A stretch of 41,427 bases of DNA from an uncultured Clostridia bacterium (GCA_944381145.1 CALWJZ010000008.1:1-41427); one strand, 5' to 3'. Counted from the stretch's first letter, positions 25,740 to 33,666 are shown. Program-made: numbers and translations. Notes: a model not told the origin generated them from the sequence alone.

Positions 25740-27098
25740 TTATATTCTTAGTTCTTTTGGATAATAATTTTGTAGTTTGCCGTTTGTTATTTTGCCACCA
25801 CCAATTGGAATATTGAGATATGTAACAACACATAGACCATTGGGACAAGAAACTTCTAATTGCTCTCCATGTAGGTATTGTTTAATTTGATTTTTGTCTA
25901 AATCAATTTTATTTTTAAAGTATTCGCCATAAGTGTGGTAAAAATCATGTTGAATTTTGAGTTTTTGATTTTCTATTGATCCTAGTAAACAACCAAAAGT
26001 CAAAACATTTAAGTTTTGCATGTTAATCTTAAATTTTGGCAAAATATAAATATTTTCATTTTTCTTTAAATAATCAAAATTGTATTCATTTAATGTATTA
26101 GAAAAAAATTTATTTATAAGATTTAATTCTTTAATATTCAATTCATCAAAATTTTTGGCTTTTGAAAATTTAATTGGTTTGTTAGAAGAATTATCTTGAT
26201 TGTCTGAAGTTTTTTCGAGTGCAATCATAAATTGTCCCTCGCCTCTATGAAGATGTGGATATCTTCTAAATCCCAAATTGGTAGAAAAGTTATGTACCTT
26301 TATGCCTTTTTCCATAACATCATTAAACTCACTAAGTTTCACAATTTTGAAATTAGTATTTTTTTCTAGAAATTTAGCAATAACAAATTCATTTTCTCTT
26401 ATGTCATAAGTACAAGTGGAATATACCAGTCTTCCACCAATTTTTAATAAATTTTTCATACTTTCCAATATTTTTAATTGCCTAAAACTATTAGATTCTA
26501 TAGATTTTGGATTGTAATTTTTAATATCAAAATTGTTCTTTCTAAACATTCCTTCACCTCCACATGGGGCGTCTACCAAAATTTTGTCAAATTTAAATTG
26601 GAATTCTTCAAAATCTTCGGGATTGTTGCAAGTAACTATGCAATTTTTTGCTCCAATTCGTACTATATTTTGTTGCAATATTTTTGCTCTATTATATACT
26701 ATTTCGTTTGAAATAAGGAGTCCATCTTCACTTAATTTTTCAAGAATTTGTATTGATTTTCCACCAGGAGAAGCACAAATGTCCAAAACAATATCAGAAG
26801 GTTTAATATCTAATAATTCTACAGGATACATGGCACTTGGGTCTTGAGAATATATTATACCTAAATGATTAAAAATATTTTCACTGAATTTAAAATTATT
26901 TACATAGTATCCATTTTCAATATGTTTTATTTTTTCTTTTTCAAAGTCGCAATACTTGTCAAAAGTATTATGATTAATTCTTTTGTAATTAACGGTAATA
27001 CCTTTTTGTGATGGACAAGAAAGACATTCAAAAAAAGAATCGACAGAGTCTGTCAATAGAGTTTTCATTTTGTTTTTGAATTCTTCTGGTAAATCCAT
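25740..27098 (-). CDS. rRNA cytosine-C5 methyltransferase, RsmF-like
   Basis: NOL1/NOP2/Sun-family m5C methyltransferase for rRNA, SAM-dependent, cytoplasmic. The SAM motif is DICASPGGKS (107-116). The two catalytic cysteines are C179 (VDAPCGGEGMF) and C229 (YSTCTY), as in RsmB/RsmF. The C-terminal portion ends in IPIGGGKITNGKLQNYYPKELR, matching the PUA-like tail of RsmF-type enzymes rather than RsmB, which has an N-terminal NusB domain absent here. Length 452 fits. The ribosome binding site is poor (AAAAGG, eight bases before the ATG), but MDLPEEFKNKMKTLL is the usual opening. First gene of a probable three-gene operon; its promoter is flanked by a long inverted repeat. Confidence 0.9.
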   Translation of the reverse strand: MDLPEEFKNKMKTLLTDSVDSFFECLSCPSQKGITVNYKRINHNTFDKYCDFEKEKIKHIENGYYVNNFKFSENIFNHLGIIYSQDPSAMYPVELLDIKPSDIVLDICASPGGKSIQILEKLSEDGLLISNEIVYNRAKILQQNIVRIGAKNCIVTCNNPEDFEEFQFKFDKILVDAPCGGEGMFRKNNFDIKNYNPKSIESNSFRQLKILESMKNLLKIGGRLVYSTCTYDIRENEFVIAKFLEKNTNFKIVKLSEFNDVMEKGIKVHNFSTNLGFRRYPHLHRGEGQFMIALEKTSDNQDNSSNKPIKFSKAKNFDELNIKELNLINKFFSNTLNEYNFDYLKKNENIYILPKFKINMQNLNVLTFGCLLGSIENQKLKIQHDFYHTYGEYFKNKIDLDKNQIKQYLHGEQLEVSCPNGLCVVTYLNIPIGGGKITNGKLQNYYPKELRI

Positions 27099-27115
27099 GG
27101 TTGTGCCTTTTGTCC

Positions 27116-27157
27116 AATTTTGTTACTTTGGTAGTATATCACAAAAGTAACAAAATT
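27116..27157. promoter_or_regulatory. 14-bp perfect inverted repeat around the rsmF-like promoter
   Basis: AATTTTGTTACTTT (27116-27129) and its exact reverse complement (27144-27157), separated by 14 bases. On the minus strand TTGAAT (27156-27161), 16 bases and TATACT with an upstream TGA form a promoter whose -10 lies in the spacer and whose -35 edge overlaps one arm. It looks like an operator rather than a terminator: there is no T-run, and a transcript from this promoter would contain only one arm. Confidence 0.55.
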
Positions 27158-27188
27158 CAAAAGATATGATATATTTTTACAATCTTTA

Positions 27189-27217
27189 TTGACAAAATAC
27201 ATCAAGCATGATATTTT
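27189..27217 (+). promoter_or_regulatory. Promoter of the first family gene
   Basis: TTGACA (27189-27194), 17 bases ending TGA, TATTTT (27212-27217). Followed by AATAATAA and an AAGGTGG ribosome binding site before the ATG at 27242. Confidence 0.6.
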
Positions 27218-27241
27218 AATAATAAATTGTAAGGTGGTAAT

Positions 27242-28003
27242 ATGGAAAACAATTTAGATGAATCAATTTATATATTCTATCCTGTAAATTTTGGTAGATT
27301 AAATGGTTATGATTGGGAAGATGTAATGACTTACGGCTTTTTTGTAGGTAATAGACCTAAATTGGTAGGTGATGGTTGCTTCTGGGGAAATGCACAGGTA
27401 ATGAAAGAGGAACAAGTAAAAAATTTAGGTACAGATAATATTTGTAAACAGATATTGAGTGCAAAAAATGAACAAAATCAGGGACATTTTGATACTTGTG
27501 TGGTAGCAAAAATACCAAATATTTATTTGGGTTGTGAAAAAAATTCTTCAATAGCTTTAAGTCCAATTTTGAAAAAAGATGTTGTTAATAATGCAAATCC
27601 AGAAAAGAATGTTAATTATTATTTAACTACAAGATTGATAGATGGTATTTATTCTACAAACAATCAAATTGGAGGATATATAAATAATCCAAATTATAGC
27701 AAAGTAATTGCTCCTGTAGGCGTATTTTCTGAAGAACAAAAAGAAGCTATGAGATATTATGGTTGGCAATCACAGTTGGATTTCGCTGAAAATATTGAAA
27801 ATAAAGGTTCGACTTATAGTGTTGTAACGGATAAAAGTCAATTTGATAAAATTTTAAATTATTATCGTGGATATAAAAATTGTTATTCTGAATTGTTAAA
27901 AAATCCTGAATTGTCTAAAAAATTTTATTCGGATTTAGATAAAGATGAGATATTAAAAAATATACAAATGCAAATTAGGAATAATAATAAAAGCATGATT
28001 TGA
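27242..28003 (+). CDS. Unrecognised protein, family member 1
   Basis: A 253-residue soluble protein, no signal peptide or membrane segment, no domain I can name. It shares a layout with the next two genes: an N-terminal strand with a tyrosine-proline motif (YIFYPVNFG), a middle strand CVVAKIPNIYLG, then RLIDGIYSTNNQIGGYINNP and an amphipathic GVFSEEQKEAMRYYG segment. The closest visible match is to the third gene (GYINNPNY against GYIENPAW). AAGGTGG precedes the ATG. It has its own promoter and terminator, so it is a single transcript. I do not propose a function. Confidence 0.6.
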   Translation: MENNLDESIYIFYPVNFGRLNGYDWEDVMTYGFFVGNRPKLVGDGCFWGNAQVMKEEQVKNLGTDNICKQILSAKNEQNQGHFDTCVVAKIPNIYLGCEKNSSIALSPILKKDVVNNANPEKNVNYYLTTRLIDGIYSTNNQIGGYINNPNYSKVIAPVGVFSEEQKEAMRYYGWQSQLDFAENIENKGSTYSVVTDKSQFDKILNYYRGYKNCYSELLKNPELSKKFYSDLDKDEILKNIQMQIRNNNKSMI

Positions 28004-28030
28004 AAGCAAGTTTAAGTACTTGCTTTTTTT
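28003..28030 (+). terminator. Intrinsic terminator
   Basis: AAAGCAAGT / ACTTGCTTT stem with a six-base loop, T-run to 28031. It begins at the stop codon of the preceding gene, and the next promoter starts 12 bases after it. Confidence 0.8.
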
Positions 28031-28041
28031 TAAATTGGGTA

Positions 28042-28070
28042 TTGACTGTTGCTTATCATCATGTTAGACT
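28042..28070 (+). promoter_or_regulatory. Promoter of the second and third family genes
   Basis: TTGACT (28042-28047), 17 bases ending TGT, TAGACT (28065-28070), followed by TAATAATAA. It resembles the promoter of the first family gene (27189) in -35, CATG before the -10, and the AATAATAA that follows. Confidence 0.55.
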
Positions 28071-28100
28071 TAATAATAATTAATTTTTAGGGGTTGGGAA

Positions 28101-28997
28101 ATGAAAAAATATAGTAAATTTACTTATGTTTTGTGTCCTAAATTAATAGATAGGCAAGATGTTGAAAATTATACACTACATGAAATATCCAAATTAATTC
28201 CAAATTGCACATTGAATGAAGCGAAAGCATATACTCATGTAAAAAAAGATAAATTAGTTGATATGATTTACAAAGCATTTAATTTTTGTTTGCCAGATTC
28301 AGATCACGATTTGAAAAATATAAAAGTTAGCGAAGATACAGTTAATGCTTATGGCTTAGATAGAATAGTATGGAATGTTCAAAGACATATGAAATGTCAA
28401 CCACATGCTATATGGGTTGTGAAATTTCCTTCGCGGTTTATAGATGAGGCTATGAGTGATGACTTTTCGTATGAAACATGTAGTTCTGCTAGATCTGATA
28501 ATCAAAAATATTTGAATAGTTTATATTATGTACATAAGAATGAAAAAAATGGATATGATACAGGTTATAGTGGAAATTACATTGACAGGGTATATTTGTA
28601 TTATCCTGATTGTAGAGTTATTGTAAATGAAAATTGGAAATCAATTAGCGATTATGCAAATGGTCTAATTTTAAGTCCTGAACAATTGAAAATTGCAAAT
28701 ATTTTTTATTCCAATTACTCATATCTTATTGATGAAGATATTAAAAAACAACGATTAGTAATTGAAAATTCATATACAACAGAACAATTGGATGAAGAAT
28801 TTAAATACAATTATGATACTCATAATGATTATAATTATTTTATGTCTAGATTTGAATATGAAACAAAAATGCAAACTATTGAAGATAAGGGTAATAATGC
28901 TTTTTTACATCCTCAAATGTCAAAAAAGGATATAGATATCAAATTGGCAATATCAAGTTTAGATCATGGAATTCTTGATTTATATAAAGGAATATGA
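28101..28997 (+). CDS. Unrecognised protein, family member 2
   Basis: A 298-residue soluble protein without recognised domain or export signal. It is the most divergent of the three neighbours but keeps their order of elements: N-terminal strand TYVLCPKLIDR, middle strand AIWVVKFPSRFID, then DRVYLYYPDCRVIVNENW and LILSPEQLKIANIFYS, which align by eye with GYINNPNY...FSEEQKEAMRYY of the first gene. Rich in Tyr, Asp, Asn and Lys. The ribosome binding site is GGGAA close to the ATG, or AGGGG further up. Its TGA stop is followed almost immediately by the third gene, so the two are translated from one message. Confidence 0.6.
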   Translation: MKKYSKFTYVLCPKLIDRQDVENYTLHEISKLIPNCTLNEAKAYTHVKKDKLVDMIYKAFNFCLPDSDHDLKNIKVSEDTVNAYGLDRIVWNVQRHMKCQPHAIWVVKFPSRFIDEAMSDDFSYETCSSARSDNQKYLNSLYYVHKNEKNGYDTGYSGNYIDRVYLYYPDCRVIVNENWKSISDYANGLILSPEQLKIANIFYSNYSYLIDEDIKKQRLVIENSYTTEQLDEEFKYNYDTHNDYNYFMSRFEYETKMQTIEDKGNNAFLHPQMSKKDIDIKLAISSLDHGILDLYKGI

Positions 28998-28999
28998 TT

Positions 29000-29836
29000 A
29001 TGGGAAATTATAAAGAATATATTTATTTTGCTTATCCAGATTTAAGTTTTGTTAAAAACTGTCATGTGGACAGATCAAATGATTTGAGTTCAATATTTAA
29101 GACGTTAACAGAAGGGCTTACTATAATGAAAGATATAGACTTTTATGGTGGACAGGTTTTGTATTCAGCTCTTTTTGAAATTTATAAACCAGAGGAAGTA
29201 TTAAAAGTTTTAAGTGATAAATTTAAGTCAAATTATTATTTTTTCAAAAAATTTAAGCAAAACGAATCAGTACCAGTGTATTTGATAAAAATGCCATTGA
29301 ATTATTTGGGAATTAAAATAGAAGACAATGTAAATACTATACCTTTACCGATTTTTAAAAAATATAATGATTTAGGATTTAATGTGTCAGGATTTTCACA
29401 ACCTAAAACCAATAATTATTATGTTGATAGCACCTTAGAATATGGATATACAAGATTACCAAAAGAATTAATTTATTCGGTGTATTATCCCCCAGTTGGA
29501 TATATTGAAAATCCAGCATGGACGCCATTTTATGATTTGTTGGGATTAACATTTAATAGATTTCAATATTCAAAATTGCTGGAAATAAATGAAAAAAGAA
29601 TATTGGATTTTCACCTAAAAGCAGAATCTTCTGATAAGATAAAAGAATATGAATTAAGTAGAAATGGCGAAATATTTGACAATATTAAAAATGAAACTTT
29701 TTTTGAGTATTATCATAACAAGTTTTCTAAAGATATTCAGCAAAATGATACGCCAAAAGATATAAAATTCGAAGATTTATTAAATAAATTTTTGGGGGAT
29801 TATGATCCTACAACTAATTTGGAACCTATAAAATAA
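29000..29836 (+). CDS. Unrecognised protein, family member 3
   Basis: A 278-residue soluble protein, no signal peptide. Shared elements: YIYFAYPDLSF at the N-terminus, VPVYLIKMPLNYLGI in the middle, LIYSVYYPPVGYIENPAW, and a following amphipathic helix. The frame opens at an ATG at 28994 that overlaps the upstream stop, but AAAGGA is then too close; the ATG at 29000 has it eight bases away, so I choose that. The C-terminal 80 residues are charged and probably helical. It ends at a bidirectional terminator shared with degV. Confidence 0.6.
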   Translation: MGNYKEYIYFAYPDLSFVKNCHVDRSNDLSSIFKTLTEGLTIMKDIDFYGGQVLYSALFEIYKPEEVLKVLSDKFKSNYYFFKKFKQNESVPVYLIKMPLNYLGIKIEDNVNTIPLPIFKKYNDLGFNVSGFSQPKTNNYYVDSTLEYGYTRLPKELIYSVYYPPVGYIENPAWTPFYDLLGLTFNRFQYSKLLEINEKRILDFHLKAESSDKIKEYELSRNGEIFDNIKNETFFEYYHNKFSKDIQQNDTPKDIKFEDLLNKFLGDYDPTTNLEPIK

Positions 29837-29840
29837 AAAA

Positions 29841-29880
29841 ATTAAGAATATAATTTGTAGTTATATTCTTGATTTTTTTA
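29841..29880. terminator. Bidirectional terminator
   Basis: ATTAAGAATATAA / TTATATTCTTGAT, 13 pairs with one G-U, seven-base loop, A-run before and T-run after. It lies between family member 3 and the convergent degV gene. Confidence 0.8.
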
Positions 29881-30750
29881 GCAATAATTATTTACACAAA
29901 TTGCAATTGCAAGTGCACCCGGTCCAATATGACAAGCAACACTTAAAGATAAAGGGTCTATAAATTTAAATCTTATATTTGGTATAGCTTCTAGGATTTC
30001 ATCTTTAAATTTTAGCGCTTCAGTTTCATTTTGTGTGTGCGCAACAGAAATTACCATTTTCCCTTGTTTGTATTCTTCTTGAAATTCATTTTCAAGTTCA
30101 GATTTTATTTTTTCTATCATTTTCTTTTTTGCTTGAGATAATGACATTGACATAGAAAATTTGTCGAATTTTTCTCCCCTTGAACACAATATTGGCTTTA
30201 CTTTCAAAAGTGAACCAATTGTTGCAACGGCAGGATTTATTCTACCACCTTTTTTTATATACTTCAGTGTTCCTAAAGTAATATAAATAGAATTTTTGGC
30301 TTTTGTATTTTCTAAATAATCTTTTATATCCTTGACAGATTTGCCTTGTTTACATAGTTCAATTGCTTCCAATACACTCTCTTTTTGAGTTACAGATATT
30401 CTTTTGTTGTCAACTACTGTTACTTTTCCTTTAAAATTCTCTGCATATCTAATGGCATTTGAGCATGTTGCACTTAGTCCACTGCTCATAGGAATATATA
30501 AAATCTCATCGTAATTTTTCAAAATTTCGTTCCATAGATTTTCCAAATAATACTGTGATGGCTGGGAAGTTTTCACATCTGCATCAGTTTTGAGATATTC
30601 ATAAAATTTATTTTGATCTATTGTTATTTCTTCTAAAAATTCTTCATTATTGATTGTAAAAGGCATAGGAATAACAGTTATGTTTAGTTGTTCGGCTTCT
30701 GATTGTAGTATGCCTGAGTTACTATCAGTAATAATTTTAATTTTTGACAT
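29878..30750 (-). CDS. degV: DegV-family fatty-acid-binding protein
   Basis: Two-domain protein of the DegV/FakB family that binds a fatty acid; FakB members present it to the kinase FakA for phospholipid synthesis. Motifs: ITDSNSGI (7-14), TSQPS (61-65), SSGLSATCSNA (89-99), KKGGRI near 166 and the C-terminal HIGPGALAIAI, which contribute to the lipid-head pocket. Length 290 fits. AAGGAGAC precedes the ATG, and a good promoter lies upstream. FakA is not in this window, so whether this is a FakB or another DegV protein is open. Confidence 0.9.
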   Translation of the reverse strand: MSKIKIITDSNSGILQSEAEQLNITVIPMPFTINNEEFLEEITIDQNKFYEYLKTDADVKTSQPSQYYLENLWNEILKNYDEILYIPMSSGLSATCSNAIRYAENFKGKVTVVDNKRISVTQKESVLEAIELCKQGKSVKDIKDYLENTKAKNSIYITLGTLKYIKKGGRINPAVATIGSLLKVKPILCSRGEKFDKFSMSMSLSQAKKKMIEKIKSELENEFQEEYKQGKMVISVAHTQNETEALKFKDEILEAIPNIRFKFIDPLSLSVACHIGPGALAIAICVNNYC

Positions 30751-30782
30751 AATGTCTCCTTAATATTTTTTTAACATAGATA

Positions 30783-30810
30783 ATTATATCAAAATGTTTT
30801 CAAATGTCCA
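30783..30810 (-). promoter_or_regulatory. Promoter of degV
   Basis: On the minus strand TGGACA (30805-30810), 16 bases ending TGA, then perfect TATAAT (30783-30788): an extended -10 promoter with a leader of about 25 bases. Confidence 0.65.
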
Positions 30811-31000
30811 AATTTTTATATACTATATAGAAAAAATGTTTATTTTTTAAACAATGGATATTTAACTATACATATTTACGAAATAAAATAGATGAAATTT
30901 GATTAAATCTCTATACAAATTAATTATAAAAATAATAAAATTATACTTTTACTAAAAAGCCAAATCTATTTAAAAAAATTTAAAAATATGTTATCATTTA

Positions 31001-31030
31001 TATAGTCTTGTATCATTACTCATGATACAA
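31001..31030 (+). promoter_or_regulatory. -10 box with operator-like palindrome
   Basis: TATAGT at 31001-31006, then a perfect inverted repeat TTGTATCAT / ATGATACAA with a five-base centre (31008-31030), placed over the expected transcription start. This is the usual arrangement of an autoregulated helix-turn-helix repressor. The -35 is weak (TTTAAA). Confidence 0.5.
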
Positions 31031-31049
31031 TTCTATTGAGGAATAGAAT
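31030..31049 (+). promoter_or_regulatory. Small hairpin carrying the ribosome binding site
   Basis: ATTCTATT-GAGG-AATAGAAT: eight-base-pair stem whose four-base loop is the GAGG ribosome binding site and whose 3' arm runs into the ATG at 31048. It could affect translation initiation of the (now broken) frame. Confidence 0.4.
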
Positions 31050-31270
31050 GTATGAACGAGTCAAAAGAATTAAAGATGTAATACAAGAACCTACAGAAAA
31101 AAACAAATAAATTTGGAGTTAAAACCTGCAATGATTGAAACTGAAAAAATCTTTCAATAGTTTCTAGAATTATAAAAATTATATAGAAAAGTTGAGATGT
31201 AGTATATTAACAGAGAGTTTAGTACTAAAGAAGTTGAACAATAATTGCAAAAAAATTGAAAATCAAAAAG
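31048..31270 (+). pseudogene. Decayed XRE-type helix-turn-helix regulator (probable)
   Basis: From the ATG at 31048 the frame reads MYERVKRIKDVIQEPTEKNK and stops at 31110. The opening matches the MYERIKxIRK start common in XRE/phage-repressor regulators. Further pieces follow in shifting frames: NKFGVK (compare the NKLGVK turn), MIETEK (compare the SMIETGK helix end), then LSIVSRIIKII and a DVVY piece (compare the segment xxIkxIckxFnV). Several frameshifts and stops are needed to join them, so this would be a dead gene. The conserved promoter palindrome upstream supports the reading. I could not run a profile search, and short A+T-rich matches can arise by chance. Confidence 0.45.
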
Positions 31271-31790
31271 ACAAAAAAGATTGCTGATGCCGACCAAAGT
31301 ATATTATTTCTTTTGACCAAATATTAGTTATAATATGTGAAAACATATAAAACAATTATATTAAATTCAATGGCTTTTGAAATGGACAAAACGAAAAAGA
31401 TAATGATCATTTAAGTTTTCTGTGGTTATAAAATAAAAGGATTCTACTGATTGATTATTTCAACAAAATACATATTAAAATTATAATTTAAATTTGTGTT
31501 TAAAAATTAAATAGAGAAGGTGGAAAAGTTTATATATTGAATTATTTATTTAAAGGGGATTTTTATATTGATTTTTCTAAAAATAAAGTGATAAAAATTT
31601 AATAATAAAAAAGCGAAATAAACTGAGATTATAGATGATGAATTTTACATAGATAAAAAATATATTTACTGCTAAAAAATTATAGTCAAATAATTAAATA
31701 TATATCAGAAATTTTGAATAAAGTTGATATAAAAAAGGTATGATAAAAAAACTGAATGTGGTAAAGTTTTTTTGATGTGTTTTTGAATAA
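31271..31790. other. Gene-poor stretch, probably decayed sequence
   Basis: About 520 bases with no sustained frame carrying a ribosome binding site. Short fragments (for example KVYILNYLFKGDFYIDFSKN around 31520-31580) look coding-like but are broken, and I cannot assign them. The stretch lies between the decayed regulator and the HD-domain gene. Confidence 0.4.
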
Positions 31791-31807
31791 GAAAGGAAAT
31801 GATTTTA

Positions 31808-32911
31808 ATGAACAAATATTACGATAGTTTAAATGATGAAGTAAAAGAATATTTTGGTATTCTATCACCAGAATTTCCAGAATGGTTGTTAGAATATATT
31901 GATACGCCTGAAATGAAGAGAATTGGTAAAATAAGTATGAGTTGTGGTACCGATTATTCTAAATGTTTTAATGTTAGATATTGGTATTCTAATTTGGATC
32001 ATAGTGTTGGTGTTGCATTAATTATTTGGCATTTTACACACGATAAAAAGCAAACATTGGCCGGTTTATTCCACGATATTGCTACGCCTGTATTTAAGCA
32101 TTGCATAGATTTTATGAACGGTGATTCGGAAATACAAGAATCTACTGAAGAAAAAACATCTGATATTATTAGAAATTCTTCAAAAATTATGAGTTTGTTA
32201 AAAAGAGATGGTATAAAATTAGAAGAAGTAAATGATTATAAAATTTATCCTATTGCTGATAATGACACTCCAAAGTTGTCTGCGGATAGATTTGAATATT
32301 CTTTTGCAAGTGGATTAACTTTCTTTAGGGTTTGGGAATTAGATAAAATTAGAAAAATATATAATAATATTGTGGTAACTATAAATGAAGATGGTATACA
32401 AGAACTTGCTTTTAAAGATAAAGAAGTTTGTGAAGAATATATAGATACAATTTCAAAATTATGGCCTGAATGGGTAAGTGATAAAGATAGAACTGTAATG
32501 CAATTTTTAGCAGATATGTGTAAGTCAATGAAAAATGCTGGTTATTTAACAATAGAAGATTTATATACGCTATCTGAACAAGAAATAATTGATAAAATTT
32601 TAACATGTGAAGATAAATATTTATCAGATAGTTTTAAACTATTTCAAAATGCAAATAAAGTTTATAAAAATTCAGTACCTGTTGTTGAAAAATATTGTGT
32701 TAATGTTAAAGCAAAAACAAGATATGTTGTACCATTAGTTAAAATTGGTGATAGTGCTGTTAGAATAAATCAAATATCAGATACTACAGCCCAAAAAATT
32801 TCTGAATATTTAAAAAGTCCAAAAGGTGGATATTATACATATTTTGATTTTCAATTTGTGCCTTACAAAGATGTAATTAGTAAGAAATTTATTAAAAATG
32901 AAAATGCTTAG
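31808..32911 (+). CDS. HD-domain phosphohydrolase-like protein
   Basis: A 367-residue cytoplasmic protein with an HD metal-binding core: H65 (NLDHSVGVALI), H89-D90 (LFHDIATP) and a later Asp in LSADRFEYS near residue 160, the H...HD...D arrangement. It resembles the dGTPase/HD phosphohydrolase superfamily but I cannot assign the substrate. The C-terminal 150 residues are not recognised. The frame opens at 31799, where AAAGGAA directly touches the ATG; the ATG at 31808 gives usable spacing, so I take it. It is isolated, preceded by decayed sequence and followed by 470 bases of spacer with no visible terminator. Confidence 0.72.
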   Translation: MNKYYDSLNDEVKEYFGILSPEFPEWLLEYIDTPEMKRIGKISMSCGTDYSKCFNVRYWYSNLDHSVGVALIIWHFTHDKKQTLAGLFHDIATPVFKHCIDFMNGDSEIQESTEEKTSDIIRNSSKIMSLLKRDGIKLEEVNDYKIYPIADNDTPKLSADRFEYSFASGLTFFRVWELDKIRKIYNNIVVTINEDGIQELAFKDKEVCEEYIDTISKLWPEWVSDKDRTVMQFLADMCKSMKNAGYLTIEDLYTLSEQEIIDKILTCEDKYLSDSFKLFQNANKVYKNSVPVVEKYCVNVKAKTRYVVPLVKIGDSAVRINQISDTTAQKISEYLKSPKGGYYTYFDFQFVPYKDVISKKFIKNENA

Positions 32912-33320
32912 TTGGAAATTGTCTTTGTCATTTTTAATAAATATTAATGTTTTTTTATCTCACTATTTTTTAAAATTTATTTAATTTCAATTGCTTTTTT
33001 ATTTTTAAAATATACTAAATAATGAAATATGTTTTCAATTTGATTAAACAATTGATATTTTCTTCTTTAATTTCACAATCTCAATATAAAAATATCTTTG
33101 TTTTTTAAAGAACTGATAAAATTGGTTATTTATAATAGCCTTGTGAGACTCTACATACGCTAAGTTCGTGTGTTCGAAAATTATTAAGGGAGTTGTTTAT
33201 TAAATAGGGTAATTGTTAAATTTGCTATATCAACGAATTTTGGATTTCAGTTCATTATTCATATTGATTTTTTTATTATTTTAATCATATTACATCACAC
33301 CTTTCTTTGCAATAACGCAC
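32912..33320. other. Noncoding spacer between the HD gene and the tRNAs
   Basis: A+T-rich, no coding frame. A short patch of more mixed composition at about 33135-33180 (GTTCGAAA present) recalls a tRNA T-arm but does not fold as a tRNA. There is no clear terminator for the HD gene. Confidence 0.4.
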
Positions 33321-33348
33321 AAAAAAATCAACCTTTTCAGATTGATTT
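33321..33348 (-). terminator. Terminator of the tRNA transcript
   Basis: On the minus strand a ten-base-pair stem AAATCAATCT / AGGTTGATTT (one U-G pair) closed by a GAAA tetraloop and followed by a seven-T run, 39 bases after the tRNA-Gly 3' end. Confidence 0.85.
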
Positions 33349-33386
33349 AATTTATAATGTCACATTAGTGCAACAATTTTAATTTA

Positions 33387-33460
33387 TGGAGCAGGTGAAG
33401 GGAATCGAACCCTCGTAGTCGGCTTGGGAAGCCGATATTCTACCATTGAACTACACCTGC
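33387..33460 (-). tRNA. tRNA-Gly (anticodon CCC)
   Basis: 74 bases with encoded CCA. Acceptor stem GCAGGTG/CACCTGC is perfect. Anticodon stem TCGGC/GCCGA encloses loop TTCCCAA, giving anticodon CCC for GGG codons. The T-arm has TTCGATT. Downstream of the tRNA-Thr gene by 26 bases in the same transcript. Confidence 0.95.
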
Positions 33461-33486
33461 ATAAATATTTTTTCCAATATTTGTGT

Positions 33487-33562
33487 TGGAGCTGGTGGTG
33501 GGACTCGAACCCACGACCTACGCATTACGAATGCATTGCTCTACCAACTGAGCCACACCAGC
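33487..33562 (-). tRNA. tRNA-Thr (anticodon CGT)
   Basis: 76 bases with encoded CCA. Acceptor GCTGGTG/CACCAGC, D-arm GCTC/GAGC, anticodon stem ATGCA/TGCGT (one wobble) enclosing TTCGTAA, giving anticodon CGT for ACG codons, T-arm GTGGG/CCCAC with TTCGAGT. Confidence 0.96.
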
Positions 33563-33576
33563 ACAAACATATGTGT

Positions 33577-33605
33577 ATTATATCACATAATTTCATATTT
33601 GAAAA
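33577..33605 (-). promoter_or_regulatory. tRNA operon promoter
   Basis: On the minus strand a perfect TATAAT (33577-33582) preceded by TGA, with a poor -35 (TTTTCA-like) about 16 bases further. Transcription would start about eight bases before tRNA-Thr. Confidence 0.6.
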
Positions 33606-33627
33606 GTAATGCATTATATTTTTATAT

Positions 33628-33666
33628 GAAAAAAGCAACTCGAATTATTTAAGTTGCTTTTTATTT
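33628..33666. terminator. Terminator of the RsgI-like gene
   Basis: AAAAAGCAACT / AGTTGCTTTTT, 11 pairs with an 11-base loop; A-run and T-run on either side make it usable on both strands. It ends at the stop codon of the leftward gene. Confidence 0.85.

Noticed and set aside
33135..33185. Possible tRNA remnant containing GTTCGAAA
   Set aside because: The flanks do not pair as a T-arm or acceptor stem and no anticodon arm can be drawn.
33424..33652. Two rightward open frames over the tRNA region
   Set aside because: They are the complement of the two tRNA genes (the WWDSNPRPTHYE-like peptide is a known artefact of translating tRNA genes on the wrong strand).
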